From Lotus japonicus (Eukaryota > Streptophyta > Magnoliopsida > Fabales > Fabaceae), in assembly GCF_012489685.1 (NCBI RefSeq), contig NC_080041.1, forward strand, positions 24,293,780 through 24,357,779: a stretch of 64,000 bases of DNA. The letters are read 5' to 3'. A program made the translations under genes and the position numbers. Position 1 is the stretch's first letter, and the number at the start of each line of letters is the position of its first letter. The notes below the pieces were generated by a model. It worked only from the letters and a program-made list of their open reading frames with translations, did no database searches and was not told the DNA's origin. Shown piece by piece: positions 45,576-56,945 of this stretch.

Positions 45576-46578
45576 ATGCCTACTAAGAGAGCAAGATATC
45601 CCACAAGGGCCGCGGGGTCCTCTTCCACTTCCCAGAACTTTGACCGCTCCCGCTTCCTTTCGGCAAAAAAGGAGGAATTCTATCAATCCGTCCTAGCACA
45701 CAAGGGGTGTGTGAAGGAGCGAAGAGTATTTTATAGGGATGGAAGGAGAGACCCCCTCGGCATGCAAGAGGCCATCGAGACAAGGAGGTGGAAGAATTGG
45801 GTGTATCCAATTCCTATTGCTTGTGAAGTCTTGGTTTGGGAATTCTATGCGAATACCTACTGTGATGATCAAGACGAAAAACCGGATCCCCCCACCTTCT
45901 TGTCATGGTTTAGAGGTGATGTGGTTGACTTCGGAGCGGAGAAGATTCGGGGCTTCCTAGGCCTTTTTACTGAGCGTGAGGAGGAAGCCATTTTCCCATG
46001 GGGGAATTCCGCTTACCATGACTTGCTTTCAGATCGCTCTTCTGAGTTCTTGAGGGATTTGGAAGTAGTGGTGGTTAGGCCTGGACAACATTGGGAGAAG
46101 GATGATAGATCTTACCCCACCTACTTGCTGAGACAAAACATGACACCGCTGGCTCGTGTGTGGGCTGAGTTTTTGCAGGATTCCTTGTTCCCTAGCTCCC
46201 ATAAATCTGAAGTGAGAGCGGTGGTCCTAATTGCAATTTATTGCATTATTAGGGGCCATCCCATGGATGTGGCAAGGATCATTATTGAGAAGATTTACTC
46301 ACACTACAATGTGGGTAAGGAGAAGCCACGTCCTATCTTTCCTCACTTGATTACTGCTTTGATTCATGATGTTAGGGAGAAGGCTAGGAGACCCACATTT
46401 CCTGTGCAGCAGAGGTTGTTGGTTTCCCCCATTCTTACAAGGATCGGGTGCACCAACTTTTTCAAGATTGGATGTCTAGGATGCCTCAGGAGGATGAGGA
46501 AGAGGAGGATCCGACAGAGCCAGCGGAAGAGGAAGAAGAAGAAGAGGAGATTAATGAAGTGGTGAATGAGGTTCTTAC

Positions 46579-49511
46579 TGTAACACCCCAATTTCTCGAG
46601 GGTCACTTTAGTAACATTTTTCCAAAAGCGGGTGTAAATTTTCGTTGAAATAAAACTTTTCAATAACATTGCTTACAAATAAAAAGTAGTAACATGAGAA
46701 ATAGACTGAATAATTCATTTTATTAATAAAAGCTTTGGAAGTGTACAATGATTCTTTCAAATTACAACATAATGATTAAACTAGTGTTCGACCGCCCCCG
46801 AGCCAACACCGTAAGAAAGTCTCTAGGTTAGGTTCGAACTCTATAAACAAACTCAGCCCACCCCCAAATACAGACTCAATTATCACACTCAATACCCGAC
46901 TCATAGGCCGCGTGCCTTCCAAGGCCTCCTCCAGCGCTCGCATCATATCGTCTCGCATCCTCTGCTCTCGCCAATCCCATAGCTGAACCATCAGTCGCGC
47001 AGTCGATGTCTCGAGCCTTGTCGTCGTCCACATCAAGCAGATATAGGGTCGCATCTCGACCGATCACACGCATGCTAGTTGTCTAGGCGTTAAGCGCCCC
47101 AAACAACAAACAACAAACAAGCAAACAAGCAAGGGTCAACTTCTAACTCACACACATCATAAGTAGGGTATACTACCCTATCAATCACAAGTTCTTCACT
47201 AAGCTAACATTCACAAATATGGGAACTATATTAAGTTCTAAGGTTCACAAGTATAGGGAACTATCTCATAATTCTAAGTTTCACAAGTATAGGGAACTAT
47301 CTCATAGTTTATTGTTAGTCAATGCTCGTGCACATGCATGCAGACGCTTTGGATATCCATAAGCCAATCCCTCATGGAAAGGCAGGACAAACACGACTCC
47401 ACGATCGGGGTTGGACACCTCCAACACACCGCTGCCCAACAGCTTGATGATCGGGGTTGGACCTCTCCAACACACTGCCGTTTCACGTTCGTCCTTTGTT
47501 CAGGTCCATCCCCTGAACGTCACCACTAACTAGCCCAGTCCAGGTCACCAGCCGTGGCCAACCAAGCCCAGTCCAGGTCACTTGGCCCACAAATGCATGT
47601 CATGCAAGTCAGTCATCATCACTAGGCCCTAGGCCCATCACGTTCATCTCATATGAACAAATTATCATAACATAGTAACTTGCATGCATATCGATAAATG
47701 TAGCTAACACCCTAGGCACATAGGCATGTTCATAATAATACTAGCTAACATTTATTGCATCACCATCATATAGCATATCTACTACATACATCATCAATAG
47801 TCCTAGCATCATGCTTGCTAACAATCACAATCACAAACAATTTATCTAGGCCGAGGCCGAAGTGCCTTTACCTCAAAGGTACGCTTTCCTAGAAGTCTGG
47901 GGTTGCTTCTTGAAGCTAGATCTACACTTGGAAATTTCCTACCAACGAACGGACAGAGTAACGTTACTAATCAGATAGTCGAATCGATCATAAGCATATC
48001 CCCTTGTTGATCATGAAATTCCCCCCAAAAACCTTGAAAATCCAAAATCATTTCTTTCATAAGATCAAACATTCTTTTCTAAAACATTTTGCTTGAAGAT
48101 CGTAAGAACACTTGAAGAACTTTCGAAGAAAAACATAAGTTTCGCATAGATTCAATCCTCCCAAGATCAAAACCTCCTTTATAAAATCCTTTGTTTGAAG
48201 GTCAAAGAACATCAAGAACTTCTTTAAGAAAACCCTCAAATTGATAAACATCTCTAAGCAACTTGATTAAAATCATTCTCTTCTGGATTTGGCAGATCAG
48301 CTTAAGCTGCAACCACAGAGCATATTGAGAATGACCTTGCTCAAGGCTTAGAAGCTAAACTAACCTAAGAAAAAGAAAAAGAAAATAATGACAAGAGAGG
48401 GAGAGAGAGCTCACACAAATGCAGAGGAGAGGAGAGCTCTTGGTGTGAAGAAATGAGAGGGGGAAAGACTTTATTTATAGTGAGGGGTGAGAGGCAAGCA
48501 TTAAATGCTTTTCTTTCTCCCCAAGAAGAAGCCCAAACCCACGAAATTTCCAGCCCATTTTAGTGTTTCTAGACTCTTCCAACCTTCCTTGATTCGGTCC
48601 TCAAAATTTGGCTTATTTCCTAATTAAATCCCTTTTAAAACTATCATTTAAATCCTTAATCTTTTAGAATATATAAATCTGAATCCAAAGGGTTTTAAAT
48701 CAGATGTGAAAAGATCCTTGGAGGTTTTAAAAGTTCAGAAATCAATCCCCCATTAATTGAAAGTCAAAGAATCAAAATCCCTAATATCTCTCCTTTGAAA
48801 AACCTAGTTAGAAAAGGAAATTACTTGCAAAAGTCTCATTTTCCTTCCTCCACAAGCCTTGGCCGCCCAACACACTCTACATGCTCAGATTTTCTCCAAA
48901 AAATATTTAAAATAATAATTTAAATAAAAACCCCAAAATAATTAATGCATTAAATGCACGATTTCCCTCCTAAATGCATCAAAACTTCAAATTTAAAATC
49001 AAAAATCCTTATCAATAATTTTGGCTCCAAAAATTCGAGCATCAGCTCCATAATACCTCAAAAATATTTTTAGAATTAATTTTGATATTAAACCATAGGT
49101 TAAAATTACTTAAATGCATTTTATTTAAATAAAAACTCATTTTATTTAAATAAAACCTTCAAAAACCAAAGTAAGGAATATTCCCTCATAGAATATTCTT
49201 AAAATCATGCCCAGCACCTCCCCATAAGGTGTGGCCCACGAAATCGTCCTCGTCGACTCGATTCGCCAACTCATCGCTCCTGTCGGGCCGATTTTGACCT
49301 AAAAGTCGCCGTCGCAGAACCCTAGAAATATTACAGTCAAAATGCTCGTATCGTCGCGCACATCAACGTCTAGAGGTTTCTAAGACTTAGTATTGCTTCT
49401 AAAAATTAATCACCTTTTAAAAAGGCATAATATCACACATAGCACAAGTAATTCACAAAATATTATTTAATATTATTATTAAAATAATATGCCCTAAAAC
49501 GGGGTCTTATA
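46579..49511 (-). mobile_element. Solo LTR C, Tekay/Del-type, about 2933 bp
   Basis: Begins TGTAACACCCCAATTTCTCG and ends GGGGTCTTATA (one change from TTACA). The left flank is CTTAC. The right side runs within four bases into a Cassandra-type LTR, so the target duplication is blurred (AATAC). It contains a repeated GATCGGGGTTGGAC.CTCCAACACAC.GC unit (47404-47475) in the position where LTRs A and D have other repeat clusters. No gene inside. Confidence 0.82.
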
Positions 49512-49515
49512 ATAC

Positions 49516-49908
49516 TGTGACACCCGGGGCTGACGAGGGCGGGGAGTGATCGCCGGTGCAGTGAGGCACGAACAAGGAGCGGCTCCTGGCAGGCTTCTAG
49601 GCGGAGGGTCACAGGAATGAGCCGATCTCACACCCGAACAAGAGGTATTCCGAGACTGTGTAGGGATGGACTATACAGTTGAGGAAGGCATATATGATTT
49701 GATTGTACTACTCATAACAACAAGTTGCAACTTCTTTTCGGGAGCCCAACTCATAAGAACTCCATGGTTAAGTGTGCTAGCCTTGGAGCAATATTATGAT
49801 GAGTGACCTCCTGGGAAGTTTTCCCGGGAAGCGCGCGAGTGAGGATAAAGCGCGCTGAAAAGACTCGTGCTGTTACCGTGAGGCCAGTCGTCAAGTCAGG
49901 ATGTTACA
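49516..49908 (+). mobile_element. Solo LTR of a Cassandra-type TRIM, 393 bp
   Basis: TGTGACACCCGGGGC...GGATGTTACA, without coding capacity, holding a 5S-rRNA-like segment (49752-49822), the hallmark of Cassandra TRIMs. Outer flanks of the LTR C + Cassandra pair are CTTAC (46574-46578) and GTTAC (49909-49913), a near target duplication. With it, the third Athila ORF continues in phase across the pair. Confidence 0.78.
49752..49822 (+). promoter_or_regulatory. 5S-rRNA-like segment with internal Pol III promoter boxes
   Basis: The stretch CATAAGAACTCCATGGTTAAG through GTGTGCTAGCC to GATGAGTGACCTCCTGGGAAG follows the plant 5S rRNA from about position 37 to its C box. The C box GGGTGACCTCCTGGGAAG is nearly intact and the A box (GTTAAG.GTGCT) is recognisable. 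It is not a real 5S gene: the first ~35 bases and the 3' end are lacking. It lies inside a Cassandra-type LTR, where it may drive Pol III transcription. Confidence 0.8.
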
Positions 49909-50163
49909 GTTACACCACCTCATGCTGATCCTTCACCGGCTTGGATGGAGGCCGCTTTCGGGCGGATGTTTTTGAGGCAAGATCGCCTTCACCGGAATCT
50001 TGATCTCCACTGGAGGGGAGGAAGCACCTCAGATCATGGATACCAAGGCCCAATGGATTTCAATACATTGGAGCAGGGGATGATCGACTTGAGCTTCATG
50101 CATGACGATGGCGTTCATCCGGATCATGGTGATGGAAGGGGCGATCATGGTCCCATGGAGTGA

Positions 50164-50303
50164 TTTTAATGAGGTAATTCTATCCTTAGTTTAGGTTATG
50201 CATGTTTAACATATTTTTCATTTGTAGATTTTGTTTTCTTTTTATCATGCATTGTTTAGTAATTGTTTTTATTTTTGTTTTTGGGTCTTATACTTCCCTA
50301 TAC
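50164..50303 (+). other. Athila internal noncoding DNA left of the young LTR element
   Basis: T-rich noncoding DNA after the third ORF, continuing at 58255. Nothing else seen. Confidence 0.5.
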
Positions 50304-51606
50304 TGTTGGTAAATCTGCAAGTGTACGGAATCCACCCGATTTTAAATATCGAACCACAGGGATTGTGAGTGACTAAATTCAGCTTAAGCCTTGAGTATGA
50401 AGGTTTGTATTATTGAATAAGAGATATGTTGAAGTAGTAATAAGGAAAAGGAAAAATAAAAAGACAATTCAGAAAATAATAACATGCTTTGGGTTCTTGT
50501 TCAACTAGTCAATTTAAGCACATCATTCTATGCACATGTTCTCATGGATCTCTCCTTGATGATATAGCCTAGTTACTCACTTATTGATTCCTCACATAAG
50601 CAATTCTCTCATACTAAAAGCTAAGCCCAATTTCTTGTGTACTTAGTCATTTATATGAGGTTTTAGATCATGCAAATTCAGGCCATCAAACCCCAACCCT
50701 TCCTCTATTCCTAGTAGCAAGCATAGAAGGGGTAATCCCAAATCGGTTCCCTAATCTATAACAAACTTCCGTTCTGATTATAGAATAGTATAAAGCAAGC
50801 ATGCATACAAGCCTAGATTGAAATTCAGAAAATGGGATTCAAGGAAAGAAGAAGAATATGTGGGAAAGAACTTAAGATTATAACTTAAAGATGAAAAGTC
50901 TTACATGAAAACCAAAGCATAAGAAGAGAGATTAGCCAAGCATGGCAAGAGCCATGCTTGGCTAAGAACCTGAATTACAAGCTTGGAAGCCTTCTCTCAC
51001 TCTCCTAGATGATCCTCTACCTCTGAACTTTACAAAGTATGAAAAAATTGCCAAAGAAAATGACTAAAATCCTATTTATAGGCAAAATAAACGAGGCTGG
51101 GCTGTTCTGGGCGCTCAGGCGCCAATTCAGAGCGCCTGAGCGCCAATTGCATGTTGAAAAACATGCCTCTGGACCTAATTGGCACCTAGGCGCCCATTCC
51201 CAGCGCCTAGGCGCTTAAGCTCGCCTGAAAAGGACTTTTTGGCTTCTGAAACTCCTCTTTTCAATCCTCTTTAAGTTCTCCATCAATTCCATGCTTCTTG
51301 GCCTTCTTTCTCCTTCAGTTTCTGCTCTCCAAACCTAACCAACAAGTCAAGGAAGATTCTAGAAGCTCCAAGAGCTCATTAGCACAAGATGTCCTTCATA
51401 AAACAAAAGAAAATCATGCAAGTCCTAAACTTAACTTAAAATGCAAGAAAACTCCCTATAAAACTACAAAATTACCAAAACAAAACAAAGACTCAAGAAA
51501 AGATAAAAATGCATGAGAATGCATGAAACACTACATGAGACACAAGAAAAAGACTCAAAACCTACAAGGAAAAACCCTAAAAACATCATATAAACCCGGG
51601 TCATCA
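50304..51606 (-). repeat. 3' LTR of the young Athila-like element
   Basis: TGTTGGTAAATCTGC...GGGTCATCA. Reversed TATA region CCTATTTATAGG at 51072. The near-palindromes (GGCGCTCAGGCGCC type, GCGCCTGAGCGCC, GGCGCCTAGGCGC type) lie at 51108-51215. Confidence 0.92.
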
Positions 51607-52248
51607 CACCACTATACCCAACGACAGCTCGCCCTCGAGCGTCACTAAGATTAGCTTGCCCTCAAGCACAAAGAATTGCTCCCAACACACATGCCAAAAG
51701 AAGGATACATTTTTAGAAAACCGGGGGATCAAGTAAATGCAGTTAGTTCCAAGAGAAAGATTCAACAATCAACTTCATGCTACTCTTAGATAAAGAAGAA
51801 TTATAGTCCACTATGAGAAGCATTTAGAACTAGCATCCTAGAATGAGACAATTGTTAAGTGCACTGAGCACACAAGCAAGTTCATAGGTTCTGAGAATCA
51901 TTCACTCAAGAGCAACTAAAGTTGACAATGCATTATTCAATGAGACTTCAAAAGGGTTGTAATGTTGGCTAGGTAAAGCACAAGGTAGGTGGTCCCTAAG
52001 GAAGACTAAGGCTACACAAAATTTGAGTGTGGTCCAATTTGGAATTCCGGAGCTTTCAAGCTATTGATACTTAGCAAACAAGTCTCTTAACCCCCTTTTG
52101 TTTCAGAATTTTTTTTTTTTTTTTGGAACTCCACCCATTCCATGGAGCTCATTTTTTTTTCTTTTGACTTTTTTCAATTTTTTTCTTTGGGGCAAGAGAC
52201 AATTGCATTTTTTATAAACTAGCTCCATTAAGAGTTAAGAACCACAAC
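51607..52248 (-). other. Internal noncoding DNA of the young LTR element (left part)
   Basis: Matches, in reverse, the region before the 3' LTR of the surrounding Athila (CAACGACAGCTCGCCCTCGA here, TCGAGGGCGAGCTGTCGTTG at 59284-59303). No frame or motif of a gene. Confidence 0.7.
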
Positions 52249-53056
52249 CACTACCAAAAATTCGGGTTTTAGCGGCGGTTTTTTAGCAGCGGCTGGTAGA
52301 ACCGCCGCTAACGTTTCAAACTAGGATTAAGGATTTCAACTTAGCGGCGGTTACTTTATCGCTGGCGTCGTGTTTAACCGCCGCTAAGTGTTCAAAATAC
52401 CAAAATATCTGTAATACAACACGGTTTTTCCCTCTCTTCCACTTTCCTATGTGAACACATTTCTAAAAAACCCCTAACCTCTTCCCCCTCAATCTTCACA
52501 CCTCCGACCTCAATCTTCACCTCACTCTCTTCATCCATGGGTTTCCCTCTTCTGCCTCCAAACCCTCCAGTCGCTGACTGTGCGCAGCCACCACGCACCA
52601 GCCCTAGTGCTTCCCTTAGTCTAGTGACACTCGCCCTCTCCCTCTCCTTTTCCCAATCTTCCCTCTAACCGCTTCACCCACATCAAATTTCCCCTTTCAT
52701 TGAAAACCCTCAGCACTGCTTCATCGATCTTCTCATCCGAGTGACTACGCTCCTTTGCTCCCCATTATCACCGTATATCCGTTCAAATTGGGGCTCCTCC
52801 GTCGTTTGCTGTCGTTGCAGTCCCGTCGTGAACTTCTCAAGTCGATACGGTCTGCGTTTCGTGGTTTATTCTTGCGGGGAGACAGAGTAAGTGAAACCCT
52901 AACAAGGGATTGCTCAGGTTGGTACGGTCTGGGTTTCGTGAGAATATTAGGTACTGCTATTGACTATTGAGCATTTCCTTGTTTATTTTTTCATTTCTTT
53001 GACACTCAGTGATTTGTTTCTGGTTTGGTGTTTGCTTCTTGTTATTTCATTTCCAG

Positions 53057-53124
53057 CCGAGTATTGTGTTCCATTTGTTCGAGTGGGTGGATTGTTTATT
53101 GCTGCCAAGGGTCATGATCCTGAG
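53057..53124 (+). pseudogene. Captured exon of an RsmG-like (GidB) rRNA methyltransferase gene
   Basis: A 68-bp exon with acceptor TTCATTTCCAG and donor GAG|GTATGT. It encodes AEYCVPFVRVGGLFIAAKGH followed by DPE. This is the A.YC.P.V..GG.F.A.KG.DPE motif of RsmG, the 16S rRNA (guanine-527-N7) methyltransferase, whose plant version is expected in chloroplasts. Neither the SAM-binding part nor the following exon was found, so it is a single captured exon inside the CACTA element. Identification is from the motif alone. Confidence 0.65.
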
Positions 53125-55099
53125 GTATGTAATTTCAAGTCTTTTATCTTCTGCCGTTTCATATATCATGTACTCAATGATGCTTTGCCTGTTGCTTTCC
53201 TGCAAGAAATGTCTGCAATGTTATTTTAAAACCACAAGAGATTTGGGTAATTCTTAACCGTATGGTATCTGTCATGGGTAATTCTTAACCGTATTGTATC
53301 TGTCGTACAAAGTCTTTTATCTGATTTGTATTTCATTGGTGTTGATCGTGTCCTTATAATGGGAAACCCACCAGCTTGGTCCTGTTCAGTAGATTGCAAT
53401 TGAATTACATTGAAGGAGAACTTTCCGGCCTTCGTGCTGAACCGTTAGGAATAACCACGTTTCAAGCATGTATTCTGCCCGGGTATCCTCTAGTTTGAAT
53501 TCACTTTCAGAGTATAGTTCTGATATGATAGTGCCCTGAGAGGGAACCAATGGGCTAGCAGCCTGGGAGTTTGCAAGTATTAAGATTTCGCAAATTGTTA
53601 TTAAATTCTTGTAAATAGTTTGTCGTGAATATAATATTGAGAAAAGAGAAAAATTTAGAGGCTGATTTTTATCCCCCTGAATGAAAATTATAGTTAAGAA
53701 GCCGGACCACTGGTTACACCGTTAAGGCGTGAACCTGACCATTTTCTGGTTTGTCCAACCTCTCAAGCTGCTAGTTTGAAACTTAGTCTTTGAACCACTG
53801 AATTGGTTACATACTGTCCTGAACTGCATTAAGTTTAATTGATATCTGGCTCAGGTTGTACTGATGTAAACTACCATCTTGAGCTTTGGTTTTTGCGATT
53901 CAATGTGTAGCATGGAGCTCCAGAACGTTGGGTAGGAAGCTAAGTGCACTCTACCATCACCTTGATGATTCGATGCGCATGAAAGCTGATTGCTATCTGC
54001 AGAATTTCCAACGAACACTGGATGGGTGGTAGGTCCTTCGATCCAATCTCTGCTGTCACGAATAATTTACTTCGTCAAATCCTAATTTATCTCTTCATCA
54101 TAATAACAAATAACCAGCTCTATTTTGAAATGAGAAACAAATTTGTGTCAGTTAAATGTCTTGTTTCCATTGGATAAAGCTTAATAAAATTTTAAACAAC
54201 CTACCAACTATGTATTGTTAAAAATCACGGTTGTTGTTAAAACCGCTTCATGCAGTTCATGCCAGCTTTCTTTCGAGCCATATAGCATAACTGTGTTGAA
54301 TTCAAATATGCATACTGAATTGACAAAACTTATGCGGTGTATTTTTCTTACCTGCATTTGCCATATTAGTCTCATCTCTGATTCAAAGTATGTATTTCAT
54401 CCTCACATTCCACTTGAGTCTGTCTATGATATTATATATAGCTTTATGGTTTTGAGGATCTCCCCTGATGATAAATTATTACTTCACATTATACATGATA
54501 GGTTCTGTCGTACTGAATATACATGAGGAGAAATCAGAATTTCTTAATGTTCCTTTGATGTGTTGAGAAGGCCCCATTCTTTTATAAACTCTTGATGGGG
54601 TCACTTCCTTTCTGCTTTGAAGGGCCTAAAGTAGCTGCATATATAGTATTCAATTATAACTTCTTCATGTGGTTAATGTGTTATATTTTGGTATGTTATA
54701 TACCACAAAGCTGAGCCTGTGTAGCTTTGTTCAAGTACCCCTATAAGAACATTAAATGGGTGTCTATCATGTAAAATTTTAATGATGTGTGATCTTGCTT
54801 GCATTGATAAGTTCTTGTTTTGTCTTCAAACTCCGAGGGGTATTTGGAAGTCATGTCTTTGTGAAATACTCATGTTGCTAAGACTATATTCCAGCAAATA
54901 TTTACTTCTATGAGTGAATATTGAAAGTTCTAGGCAATAACTTTGTTGCTTTTATAAGGTAAACATATAGATAGTGAGATAAATTTGGAAAGGGATAATT
55001 TATATAGCCATGAACCATAAGCTAATTTTCTGTAATACATGAATCAAACATTTATTTGATGAATTTTGCTTCTAGATTTTTGCACTTATGGTGTGGCAA

Positions 55100-55297
55100 C
55101 CTTGAATTCTTGATATGCATCCATTTTCTAGTTCTTTAAATATGCTTCTTAACCCGCTTTTCTTCATTTGCAGGAAGTAGACTTGGAACTTGGAGGAACC
55201 TTGAATTCTTAATATGCATCCATTTTCTAGTTCTTTAAATATGCTTCTTAACCTGCTTTTCATTATTTGCAGGAGGTAGACTTGGAACTTGGAGGAA
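55100..55297 (+). repeat. Tandem duplication of a 99-bp unit with splice acceptor
   Basis: CCTTGAATTCTTGATATGCA... at 55100-55198 is repeated at 55199-55297 with few changes. Each copy contains a T-rich tract, TTTGCAG and GGA(A/G)GTAGACTTGGAACTTGG, so each looks like an intron end plus exon start. The source gene was not identified. Confidence 0.8.
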
Positions 55298-56105
55298 TGC
55301 CTGAGTTACTTGGATGAAACCTTTGCTTAAAAGCTGAGTCTCATTAGCTGCATGAGTAGAAGAGAAACAAAATCTGCTGAGGGAAAGCTAGAACATTTGT
55401 CAGGTTTGTTTTACAAATTTATCTTCCTTTATGGCAATCTTATCTTTTCTAGGTTGATTATTAAACTTAATATGCTCAGACCAACCAATGACTTATTATT
55501 ATTCTTTTTATGCATTTCAAATGGATGAATTAATATACCATGGAGCTTAATTATTGTGTTTTTTATGTAGTTCAATCATGGTAGACTCTTAGCCAATATT
55601 GGTATGACCTTAGGGTTTTTTGTGGGAAGTTTTTATCTTTATATTGTTCATGATAATTTTAATTGTTGATTGATTTTAAATGATTCTTGTGTGACAAATA
55701 GATTGGAACTTGGTAGTCTTATACGTGGTTACTAATGATTGATTTTAAGGTATCATTTCTGAAAAATGCACTATTTGCAGTGGCTGAAACAACAACTGAG
55801 TTTTTAAAATTTTCCAATTTTCACATTAGCGGCGGTTGTAACCGCCGCAAAATGTAGAAAACAAAAGAAAAAGTAATTGCATTTGGGGCGGTTTTAACCG
55901 CTGCTAAATGGTTAGTCTAACCGCCGTTAAACTTAGCGGCGGCTTAAACCGCCGCTACATTTAGCCGCCGCTAAATTTTTTGCGTCGCCAAGTTTAACGT
56001 CGCTTTTCCAGCCGATGCTAAGTTTTTTAGGGTGTTTTTAGCGGCGGCTATAACCGCCGCTAAAAGCCTTTCTAACCGCCGCTAAATCCCGTGTTTTTTG
56101 TAGTG

Positions 56106-56945
56106 ATAACTCCCCATTGAATCCAACCAATCATCCAGCCCAATAAACAAGGTAACAATAGAATCTCCATAAGGCTCAAAAGGGTCGACTAGGGAAAAAT
56201 ATATACAATACAAGCTCTGAAGTCCAAGAAAACCTACCAGTCTCAAAGATGCAAGTCTCCTAAAGCTACACTCAAGGAGGCATAAAATGAAACACAGAAC
56301 CAAGAAGTGCAAGTGAGTCAGGATCCTCCAGGGAAATTATATAGTGAAGGGTCAAAGATGGACCCTTGTGGACTCACATCAACTATATCCTCAAGACAAC
56401 ACTTAGAAGACCGAAGTCTCGTCCTCTCTTTCCCAAACATACAATCACTCCCCAAAAGAAAGCACAAAGTATCCACTAAAAAAAAACATTTTCAAAACCA
56501 GCGTCATGTGAGTGAGCAAGACTTGGGAACATGTCATTTGAGTAAAGGGTAAAAAGACCAAGGTATGAAAGACTATAAAAACAAAATGCATGATAAAAAA
56601 GTTAAACAAAATCTATAAAAGAAAAATATGTTAAAAATGCATGGACTAAAATTCAGAGTAAGAAAAGAACCTCCTTCCAAGTGATTGAGTGCTTCCAAGT
56701 GTTCTCCTTTGGTCTTTCAAATGCTGGAAAACAAGGTGCTCAAGTGCTAATTGCCACCGCTCGAGCGCTATTGTATCCTTTTTATTCCCTGAAAAAAAAA
56801 ACAGAAGAAACAAAACGTAAAACAGAAAAAAGAAACATGGGTTGTCTCCCATTCAGCCCTAAGTTTGAGTCTTAGGTAGACTTTACCTCAAACTCGTAAC
56901 TCAAACAAAAAATCACAAACAATCCCCGGCAACGGCGCCAAAAAC
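56106..56945 (-). other. Internal noncoding DNA of the young LTR element (right part) and primer-binding site
   Basis: No coding frame. It ends with TCCCCGGCAACGGCGCCA at 56923-56940, the tRNA-Asp primer-binding site on the minus strand, five bases from the right (5') LTR. Confidence 0.75.

Larger units (their letters stand above)
45576..50163 (+). pseudogene. Third ORF of Athila (putative plant transposon protein), interrupted
   Basis: ATG 45576 starts MPTKRARYPTRAAGSSSTSQ. The body reads FLSAKKEEFYQSVLAHKG, CEVLVWEFYANTYCDDQDEK, PDPPTFLSWFRGDVVDFGAE, IRGFLGL, LARVWAEFLQDSLFPSSHKS, IAIYCIIRGHPMDVARIIIE. This is the domain found downstream of pol in Athila/Calypso elements, sometimes called envelope-like, with no proven role. 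A one-base change near 46430 shifts the frame; the acidic tail (PQEDEEEEDPTEPAEEEEEE) is read in the other phase. At 46578 the LTR C / Cassandra pair interrupts; the C-terminus resumes in phase at 49914 (DPSPAWMEAAFGRMFLRQDR) and stops at 50161-50163. Confidence 0.8.
52249..56105. mobile_element. CACTA transposon with GCGGCGGTT subterminal repeats, 3857 bp
   Basis: Ends CACTACCAAAAATTCGGGTT and, reversed, CACTACAAAAAACACGGGAT. Subterminal arrays of TTAGCGGCGGTT and AACCGCCGCTAAA occur at 52267-52390 and 55835-56090. The expected 3-bp target duplication is not clear (AAC left, ATA right), so one end may have changed. No transposase. The interior carries exon-like host DNA (53057-53124) and a 99-bp tandem duplication containing splice acceptors (55100-55297). 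The 52430-52960 stretch resembles a 5' leader plus first exon but was not identified. Confidence 0.85.

Noticed and set aside
49752..49822. Genuine 5S rRNA gene
   Set aside because: It lacks the 5' third and the 3' end of 5S rRNA and lies within LTR ends TGTGACACCC...GGATGTTACA.
52430..52970. Independent host gene start (71-codon frame and GC-rich leader)
   Set aside because: It lies inside the CACTA element and lacks a recognisable product; treated as captured or intron-like DNA.
54215..54526. 103-codon plus-strand frame in the second CACTA element
   Set aside because: No domain and no codon-use or splice evidence; typical of AT-rich intron-like DNA.
56923..56940. tRNA gene fragment (CCCCGGCAACGGCGCCA)
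   Set aside because: It is the complement of a tRNA-Asp 3' end used as a primer-binding site beside an LTR; no cloverleaf is present.
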